32,500 nt of DNA from Glandiceps talaboti (taxonomy: Eukaryota > Hemichordata > Enteropneusta > Spengelidae), in contig NC_135557.1 in assembly GCF_964340395.1 (NCBI RefSeq), positions 2,098,687 to 2,131,186 of the forward strand. Reading direction: 5' to 3'. The notes below the pieces were generated by a model, which worked only from the letters and a program-made list of their open reading frames with translations, was not told where the DNA came from and ran no database searches. Shown here piece by piece: positions 23,954 to 32,500 of the stretch. Both the position numbers and the translations under genes were made by a program. Numbering within the stretch: position 1 is the stretch's first letter; each line of letters begins with the position of its first letter.

Positions 23954-24057
23954 TAATAATTTGTGTACTCGTTGTATGTAAACGTCGCTCTATTCTCTCT
24001 ACGACATTATATAATCTGGCTGGCAAAGTTTGAATTTTAGGTCTCCCCTGAGACGTT

Positions 24058-24058
<1 letters not shown>

Positions 24059-24119
<61 letters not shown>

Positions 24120-24232
24120 CACACACACAAAAACACTCGCGCATAGTCAGTCTGTCTTTCTTTGTCACTGTCACTGTCTATGACACTGTCTATGTCTGTC
24201 TGTCTGTCTGTCTGTCTGTCAGTCAGTGTGTG

Positions 24233-24266
<34 letters not shown>

Positions 24267-24340
24267 TGTATGTATGTATGTATGTATGTATGTATGTATG
24301 TATGTGGGTCGGTCGGTCTCTCCCCCTCTCTCTCTCATGT
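24059..24340. repeat. CA, CTGT and ATGT microsatellites
   Basis: (CA)n at 24059-24129, (CTGT)n around 24189-24220 and (ATGT)n around 24236-24306, then a short CT-rich part. Confidence 0.95.
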
Positions 24341-24416
24341 CGATAATATGTATTGTTGACATGTCATGGTAAGGTGTACTTGGTAACATTTGAAATTATG
24401 AATATACCTGTCCCTT

Positions 24417-25161
<745 letters not shown>

Positions 25162-25812
25162 ATCATTATGAAAGGTATGACGGAATGACTGTCAATCACT
25201 GTCTGACATCAGTATGAAGGATATGACAGAATGACTGTCAATCACTGTCTGACATCATTATGAATGGTATGACGGAATGACTGTCAATCTCTGTCTGACA
25301 TCATTATGAATGGTATGACGGAATGACTCAATCTCTGTCTGACATCATTATGAATGGTATGACGGAATGACTGTCAATCTCTGTCTGACATCATTATGAT
25401 GGGTTTGACTGAATGACTGTCAATCACTGTCTGACATCATCATGAAGGGTAAGACGGAATGACTGTCAATCTCTGTCTGACATCATTAAGAAGGGTATGA
25501 CGGAATGACTGTCAATCACTGTCTGACATCATTATGAAGGGTATGACGGAATGACTGTCAATCACTGTCTGACATCATTACGAAGGGTATGACGGAATGA
25601 CTGTCAACCACTGTCTGACATCATTATGAAGGGCATGACGGAATGACTGTCAATCACTGTCTCACATCATTATGAAGGGTATGACGGAATGACTGTCAAT
25701 CTCTGTCTGACATCATTATGAATGGTATGACGGAATGACTGTCAATCTCTGTCTGACATCATTATGAATGGTATGACGGAATGACTGTCAATCTCTGTCT
25801 GACATCATTATG
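25162..25812. repeat. 46-bp satellite array, left part, about 14 copies
   Basis: Unit contains GTATGACGGAATGACTGTCA and ATCACTGTCTGACATCATTA. One unit near 25325 lacks 3 bp. The part 25394-25812 is repeated perfectly after the inserted LINE. Confidence 0.97.
25394..25812. repeat. 419-bp perfect duplication, left copy
   Basis: Identical by eye to 26676-27094 at an offset of 1282. It starts at TTATGATGGGTTTGACTG and ends at CATCATTATG directly at the LINE. 419 equals nine 46-bp units plus 5 bp (TTATG). Confidence 0.93.
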
Positions 25813-26675
25813 TTCCATCAGCCGTTTATCTCGGGGTAACTCTTGACCCCTCACTAGCCTGGAAATCCCATATTGATACAGTCATTAAGAAAGTCAGCCA
25901 AAAAGTAGGCCTTATCTCATATTTACGCCATTATCTCCCTAAATCAACTATGTTACTTTTGTACAATTGCTTTATTCTTCCCCATATAATGTATTGTATT
26001 GAAATTTGGGGCAATGCATATAAAACTCACTTAGACCGCATTTTTAAATTACAAAAAAGACTCGTTAGACTGATCACCTTTTCTGATCCAAACACACCTA
26101 GTGCTCCTTTATTCCGACAACTTGGCATTCTTAACATTTATAAGCTTTGTAAATTCCAAACTTGTGTATTTGCTTTTGATTTAAAGACAGGTCATTATGC
26201 TCATTCAATAGATCGTTATGCTACCTCTATATCACATTCATATAATACACGTCTTGCCACTGGCGACAACTTCGTTATTCCAAAAGTAAATTTAAGTACA
26301 ACTCAAAACAACATTTATTACTCTATCGCAAAACACTGGAACGAAACTCCAAATCTGATAAAATCAATAACCTCAAGAAATTTATTTAAAAAGTCGCTTA
26401 AAAATTATCTTTTGAACACAGTATAGTGAAAATCCTGTATCATATTTTTTCTTTCTAATGTAAGTTTCAGTCTTTGTTGACACTGTAAATATATTTAATG
26501 TATATCTAATGTATATAAGATGGCAAAATTTACTGCTTTCATTTAACAAATGTATGTATTCAGGGCCAGAGACTCGATTAGTTCCACTAGAACTACCTCT
26601 CTGGTCCTCACCAATCATGTACATGTACATTTATTCTTGGTGAAATAAACTTATTACTTATTACTTACTTATTAC
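25813..26675 (+). mobile_element. 5'-truncated LINE (CR1/Jockey-group), 3' third of ORF2
   Basis: The frame is open from the array junction to TAG at 26424-26426, with no internal stop. It carries the RT C-terminal region: LGVTLDPSLAWKSHID, KKVSQKVGLISYLRHYLP, NCFILPHIMYCIEIWG, KLQKRLVRLITF, PLFRQLGILNI, AKHWNETP and FKKSLKNYLLNTV. The 3' untranslated part ends in repeated TTACTTA, a simple tail of the kind left by target-primed reverse transcription. Truncation of the 5' side and the intact frame suggest a young insertion. No functional enzyme is possible because the RT core and endonuclease are missing. Confidence 0.93.
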
Positions 26676-29549
26676 TTATGATGGGTTTGACTGAATGACT
26701 GTCAATCACTGTCTGACATCATCATGAAGGGTAAGACGGAATGACTGTCAATCTCTGTCTGACATCATTAAGAAGGGTATGACGGAATGACTGTCAATCA
26801 CTGTCTGACATCATTATGAAGGGTATGACGGAATGACTGTCAATCACTGTCTGACATCATTACGAAGGGTATGACGGAATGACTGTCAACCACTGTCTGA
26901 CATCATTATGAAGGGCATGACGGAATGACTGTCAATCACTGTCTCACATCATTATGAAGGGTATGACGGAATGACTGTCAATCTCTGTCTGACATCATTA
27001 TGAATGGTATGACGGAATGACTGTCAATCTCTGTCTGACATCATTATGAATGGTATGACGGAATGACTGTCAATCTCTGTCTGACATCATTATGAAGGGT
27101 AAGACGGAATGACTGTCAATCACTGTCTCACATCATCATGAAGGGTAAGACGGAATGACTGTCAATCACTGTCTGACATCATTATGAAGGGTATGACGGA
27201 ATGACTGTCAATCACTGTCTGACATCATTATGAAGGGTATGACGGAATGACTGTCAATCACTGTCTGGCATCATTACGAAGGGTATGACGGAATGACTGT
27301 TAATCACTGTCTGACATCAGTATGAAGGGCATGACGGAATGACTGTCAATCACTGTCTCACATCATTATGAAGGGTATGACGGAATGACTGTCAATCTCT
27401 GTCTGACATCATTATGAAGGGTATGACGGAATGACTGTCAATCACTGTCTGACATCATTATGAAGGGTATGACGGAATGACTGTCAATCACTGTCTGACA
27501 TCATTATGAAGGGTAAGACGGAATGACTGTCAATCACTGTCTCACATCATTATGAAGGGTATGACGGAATGACTGTTAATCACTGTCTGACATCATTATG
27601 AAGGGTATGACGGAATGACTGTCAATCACTGTCTGACATCAGTATGAAGGGTATGACGGAATGACTGTCAATCACTGTCTCACATCATTATGAAGGGTAT
27701 GACGGAATGACTGTTAATCACTGTCTGACATCAGTATGAAGGGTTTGACGGAATGACTGTCAATCACTGTCTGACATCATTATGAAGGGTTTGACGGAAT
27801 GACTGTCAATCTCTGTCTGACATCATTATGAAGGGTTTGACGGAATGACTGTCAATCACTGTCTGACATCATTATGAAGGGTATGACGGAATGACTGTCA
27901 ATCTCTGTCTGACATCATTATGAAGGGTTTGACGGAATGACTGTCAATCACTGTCTGACATCATTATGAAGGGTATGACGGAATGACTGTCAATCTCTGT
28001 CTGACATCATTATGAAGGGTATGACGGAATGACTGTCAATCTCTGTCTGACATCATTATGAAGGGTTTGACGGAATGACTGTCAATCACTGTCTGACATC
28101 ATTATGAAAGGTATGACGGAATGACTGTCAATCACTGTCTGACATCATTATGAAGGATATGACAGAATGACTGTCAATCTCTGTTTGACATCATTATGAA
28201 GGGTATGACGGAATGACTGTCAATCTCTGTCTGACATCATTATGAAGGGTATGACGGAATGACTGTCAATCACTGTCTGACATCATTATGAAGGGTATGA
28301 CGGAATGATTGTCAATCACTGTCTGACATCATTACGAAGGGTATGATGGAATGACTGTCAATCACTGTCTGACATCATTACGAAGGGTATGATGGAATGA
28401 CTGTCAATCATTGTCTGACATCATTATGAAGGGTATGACGGAATGACTGTCAACCACTGTCTGACATCATTATGAAGGGTATGACGGAATGACTGTCAAT
28501 CTCTGTCTGACATCATTATGAAGGGTATGACGGAATGACTGTCAGGTATGACGGAATGACTGTCAACCACTGTCTGACATTATGAAGGGTATGACGGAAT
28601 GACTGTCAATCTCTGTCTGACATCATTACGAAGGGTATGACGGAATGACTGTCAACCACTGTCTGACATCATTATGAAGGGTATGACGGAATGACTGTCA
28701 ATCACTGTCTGACATCATTATGAAGGGTATGACGGAATGACTGTCAATCACTGTCTGACATCATTATGAAGGGTATGACGGAATGACTGTCAATCTCTGT
28801 CTGACATCATTATGAAGGGTATGGCGGAATGACTGTCAATCACTGTCTGACATCATTATGAAGGGTATGACGGAATGACTGTCAATCACTGTCTCACATC
28901 ATTACGAAGGGTATGACGGAATGACTGTCAATCACTGTCTGACACCATTACGAAGGGTATGACGGAATGACTGTCAAACACTGTCTGACATCATTACGAA
29001 GGGTATGACGGAATGACTGTCAATCTCTGTCTGACATTATGAAGGATATGACAGAATGACTGTCAATCTCTGTTTGACATCATTATGAAGGGTATGACGG
29101 AATGACTGTCAATCTCTGTCTGACATCATTATGAAGGGTATGACGGAATGACTGTCAATCATTGTCTGACATCATTATGAAGGGTATGACGGAATGACTG
29201 TCAATCACTGACATCATTATGAAGGGTATGACGGAATGACTGTCAATCTCTGTCTGACATCAGTCTGAAGGGTATGACGGAATTACTGTTAATCACTGTC
29301 TGACATTATTATGAAGGGTTTGACGGAATGACTGTCAATCACTGTCTGACACCATTATAAAGGGTATGACGGAATGACTGTCAATCTCTGTCTGACATCA
29401 GTCTGAAGGGTATGACGGAATTACTGTTAATCACTGTCTGACAGTATTATACAGGGTATGACGGAATGACTGTAAATCTCTGTCTGACATCAGTCTGAAG
29501 GGTATGACGGAATGATTGTTAATTGTGACTGTCAATCTCTGTCTGACAG
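26676..29549. repeat. 46-bp satellite array, right part, about 62 copies
   Basis: Continues the 46-bp unit of the left part. The first 419 bp (26676-27094) duplicate 25394-25812. Recurrent variants are CACTG/CTCTG, GTATG/GTTTG, ATTATG/ATTACG and CTGACATC/CTCACATC. The end after about 29250 is degenerate, with several short or substituted units. Confidence 0.97.
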
Positions 29550-30110
29550 TTTATCAAATATGCAAATTAGTATATGATACCATCATATCTTTGCTCGGTC
29601 AATATCTTTAGCAAGCTTCATTAAATTTGGCCCTATCTTTCTTGGTGTAGGCACTAATTGCCAAAGTTCGTTAATTATGCAAATGAGCAATTAATTGACA
29701 GCACTTTATTTCATTAAGAACTTTCGTACATCTGTATGATCAATATTTGTGGCAAGTAAAGCCATTTTTGATGCATAACCTGATTTACAAGCATTCATGA
29801 ATTATGCAAATTAGCTGTTAATTAACTTGACACAAGTTAACAACTTTCAGTGCTTTAATATCTTTGTATGATCCGTAGATGTAGAAAGTGTCGTTGAATT
29901 TGGTGCAGCCATTCTGCATATATAGCCTCATTACTAAAAAATTAATTATGCAAATTATCATTAATTATGCATGTTACTTCCACCAGAAATTAATCAGCGA
30001 TAAGTTACAGCCTGACAATGCTACTTAGTAAATTGTAGAACATTTACTTCAGTTTTTTATGAGATATCAGTGGAACAAAATTTCTGCACAGACAGACAGA
30101 CAGACAGACA
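29550..30110. repeat. Degenerate 117-144-bp repeat with octamers and GACA tail
   Basis: Four ATGCAAAT octamers occur at 29560, 29677, 29804 and 29948, each within an (A)TTATGCAAATTAG-like context followed by TTAATT. They share other echoes (TATCTTTG-TATGATC, AATTTGG-GCAGCCAT/GGCCCTAT). The stretch ends with (GACA)n at 30088-30110 and TCGCCAGGAC. I recall similar octamer plus GACA repeats in marine deuterostome genomes but cannot name a family. Confidence 0.65.
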
Positions 30111-31308
30111 TCGCCAGGACATCAGCTTCCATACGGGAGCTAAAAATCGGTAAAAATAATGGGCGATTTGTGACATTTTGACTCATATTTCGAGCCCTGC
30201 GAAACCAATGACATAGAAAGACTAGGGTACATAATCCATATTTTCTGTTCAAAGACTGACCGGAGTACTGTATAGTACTTGATATGTGAGAAGACGCTAT
30301 ATGGTATCCTGCTCTGACGCCTGCTGGAAAACATTCATAAGGACGTCCCTCTAGCTTTATCTGTATTTTTCTCATAACCGATCACCCCTGAATTTCATAA
30401 AGCTTGCGTAAATAAACAAATTGCACCCTCTACGGCGGGATTAGAAAACAATCATAAAGCCACGTGATGACAAGATGACGTCACTGATGGTAAGATGACG
30501 TCACATGATTGTAAAATGACAACCGTACAAACGCATATCTAGATGAAATTATCGCTCACTAATGAAATTCAGGATATTTGATTAAAACATGGTTCATAAT
30601 TTCCTTCTGAGATCTTGTGCTTTAAATCGTCTTTTGGAATAATACAGTATGATTATGAAATGAAAGTATCACCAACATGTACATATGCACTTACTTTTAA
30701 AGATGTTTTTTCAAATTAATTTTTAACCGACCGACCGACCAACCTACCTATCCCTTTATGGTGTTACGATAAAAAGGTAGTGTATAACCCTGAAATAAAT
30801 ACATAGATAAATAAAGACCCACGTCTTCTGCTATTGCCATTCGTCTACAGCTAGCTACTTCATCATGATAAGTTATGACCCCCCCTCCCTGACATCAGGT
30901 ATTTGGATGACCCCCCCCCCCCATGTCCCCATATCATTTACACATGAAGTATATATACACTTGTATATCATTGCATACCATTACCAGAAAATGTGAATTT
31001 ATCAAAGGTTCTAAATTTTAGTGATCTGAACTGATGAACTGATAAAAAATAAAAAAGAGAGATCAAGGTCAAGATTCATACATATGTTAAAAGTAAGTCA
31101 AATTCAAAAGACACTAAATCACCCCATGAAGGTAATCATATTGTATACATGTGTGGTATATGAACTACAGGCATTCATCACTTGTACTATACATGTGGTG
31201 ATAACAAGATATTGAGGAGATGTGCACTTGGTTAGTTACTGCAAAATATGTATTGAGATACTGAGTTACTTACAAAATGGTGACATGGTGGCCATTAATT
31301 TTAAAGTG
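30111..31308. other. Spacer with CRE pair and C-tracts
   Basis: A minus-strand open frame (30067-30375) has no recognised motif and overlaps the GACA tail. Two TGACGTCA palindromes lie at 30476 and 30496. C-runs near 30880-30935 in a GACCCCCC context resemble, in reverse orientation, the G-tract modules at 21.9 kb. No gene is supported. Confidence 0.5.
30461..30503. promoter_or_regulatory. E-box and tandem CRE palindromes
   Basis: CACGTG at 30461-30466, then AGATGACGTCAC twice at 20-bp spacing (TGACGTCA at 30476-30483 and 30496-30503). Such a cluster is a typical CREB/ATF and bHLH target. No transcript start is evident, so regulation of any gene is unproven. Confidence 0.4.
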
Positions 31309-31690
31309 TCATGTGTACTTATTGAAAGCATTCAACCAGGAACCAGCCCTCCTACCACCTCTTGTTACAACCACTGACTCAGTTGAGAGATTTGACTCAT
31401 AATGTTACTTTGTTCATGTTCACTGTCACTACATGTACCATCAAGTTCATGGATCACAACATCATCATCATCACTATTGTCATCTGTTTCACTTTCAGTT
31501 GATAAAGTAGCTTTTTTTTTAACATTGAGGTATCCACATTTGATTTCCTGAGACAGTCTGCCATGATTGCTTTGATTTTATCATCTTTCTTTCCTTTTTT
31601 ACTTAGATGATGATGATCTAAATATTTTTCTAACTTTTTGACTCTCAGTTGTGAAAGTTTTCCATTCAGGGAAATATATGTTTAAAATGT
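31309..31690 (-). pseudogene. SAP-like motif plus acidic tail, frame-broken
   Basis: On the minus strand, from about 31676 down, one frame reads LNGKLSQLRVKKLEKYLDHH then LSKKGKKDDKIKAIMADCL, resembling a SAP-type DNA-binding helix pair. At a run of nine A (plus-strand T run 31512-31520) this frame is lost. With one more base the reading would continue into an acidic stretch (ESETDDNSDDDDVVIHELDG) and SDSEHEQSN. A further shift leads to ESVVVTRGGRRAGSWLNAF and a TGA at 31309-31311. No start codon or clear upstream splice acceptor was found. It may be the last exon of a broken gene or a transposon-derived protein. The family assignment is from pattern memory. Confidence 0.5.
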
Positions 31691-32500
31691 TTCATATATT
31701 TATCACTTGTTATTTATAAAAGTTACATTTATGTATTTCTCATAATTTATATTCAGATGTTGTGTTCATATATAAAAAGAAATATGGTAAAGAGGTATTT
31801 ACAGAAGTTTAAAGTGAATGATTTAAAAAAATGGAAAGCTGGAATGTATTGTTTTTACAGTACACTCAGGAGATTTCAAAAACAGACAGGGATTAACATT
31901 TTAGATACACTATAGTATTTGAGCTGGCAATCTTGGTACTCCAATTCAGTCAACTGCATATGTTTTGATGCAGTTAACTAGTTTCACCTAAACAGTGTAG
32001 ACAAACACGTGTTTGGCATAAGTGTGCTGTATTGCCTCATCCATTTTTTCAAGGTATTTAAAAAGGCAAATCTTTCAGAAACTGATTCAATATCAACTGC
32101 TTCCCAGTATGGTAACAGCTATAAACATATGGTTAAATTTCCTATAGCTGTTTCATGCCATTTCTCATTATTGTATCTTATAATTACACACGAGTTTCAG
32201 ACATGTCTCCTTTTATTTTACTCCTTGTATTTAAAGACACTGACACTGTCTTGTGCTTTGTTTTTGAGCCTTATAACAATTTGAAACCATGTAACCTGTA
32301 CATGTATACCACAGTTACCATGGTCTTGCCATAATACTAATATTAGCAACTAGACTCTTATACACAGCAAACAAAGTTGTCTATCACTTGGTACTTAATT
32401 TAATCTGTCGGCTATTAACCCTTTCAGTACTAAAAACTCTTCCGCCATTTTTTTAAGGCAAAATTTCTTGTTAGTCTGCAAGTTTTGTTTCCATATATCA
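31691..32500. other. AT-rich right flank, nothing recognised
   Basis: The frame at 32009-32284 starts with GTG and has no motif. No repeats, RNA genes or conserved coding blocks were seen on either strand. Confidence 0.5.

Noticed and set aside
23386-24033. Open frames of 175 and 199 codons on opposite strands
   Set aside because: Both are readings of the 42-bp minisatellite.
25394-25812. A true 419-bp target-site duplication
   Set aside because: The length equals nine satellite units plus five bases, so unequal exchange after a 5-bp duplication explains it without an exceptional integration mechanism. It is kept as an alternative only.
30067-30375. Minus-strand 102-codon frame
   Set aside because: It has no recognisable motif, and part of it is the GACA tract. 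Two overlapping frames give no preference, and no promoter or splice evidence was found.
32009-32284. Plus-strand 91-codon hydrophobic frame
   Set aside because: It starts with GTG, has no motif, and lies in AT-rich sequence where hydrophobic chance frames are common.

Overview
This is a non-coding-rich window from an animal nuclear genome. The evidence is a spliced secreted-protein gene with GT-AG introns, non-LTR retrotransposon pieces, and very heavy tandem repetition. Base composition looks AT-rich, and the repeat and LINE types suggest a marine invertebrate (for example a cephalochordate, hemichordate or lophotrochozoan). The species cannot be fixed from the sequence alone. No bacterial features, tRNA, rRNA or CRISPR were seen.

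Layout. 1-770: reverse-transcriptase (RT) fragment of a LINE, broken by frameshifts. 771-4828: a 39-bp satellite of about 104 copies that abuts the RT fragment on one side and a second LINE remnant on the other. 4871-5773: zinc-knuckle ORF1 of a Tx1/L1-like LINE with one in-frame stop. 6253-7544 and 8450-9058: 36-bp and 38-bp satellites. 10439-20780: one plus-strand gene that I could reconstruct completely as nine exons with consistent phases (1104 nt, 367 aa plus stop). 21622-23385: a candidate non-autonomous element with terminal inverted repeats and TTA flanks. 23470-24626: a 42-bp minisatellite and microsatellites. 25162-29549: a 46-bp satellite of about 76 copies interrupted by a 5'-truncated LINE. 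29550-30110: a degenerate octamer-bearing repeat. 31309-31690: a minus-strand pseudogene-like fragment with a SAP-like motif and an acidic tail. The rest holds nothing recognisable.

The gene encodes a signal peptide, a short linker ending in KR, one damaged and two intact LDL-receptor class A modules (one exon each, all phase 1-1), and a GAPR-1-like CAP domain with all four tetrad residues (H264, E274, E299, H316). A secreted or vesicular CAP protein carrying calcium-binding LDLa modules is the expected product. Its introns are packed with unrelated minisatellites, several within 100 bp of an exon.

The most interesting observations are these. Exon 3 is an LDLa exon whose middle is read out of frame between two compensating indels. 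The 3' splice site of exon 6 is exactly duplicated (two 50-bp copies). A 419-bp perfect direct duplication flanks the LINE at 25813-26675 and can be explained by unequal exchange between filled and empty alleles. Finally, about ten unrelated tandem arrays have unit lengths confined to roughly 31-46 bp.
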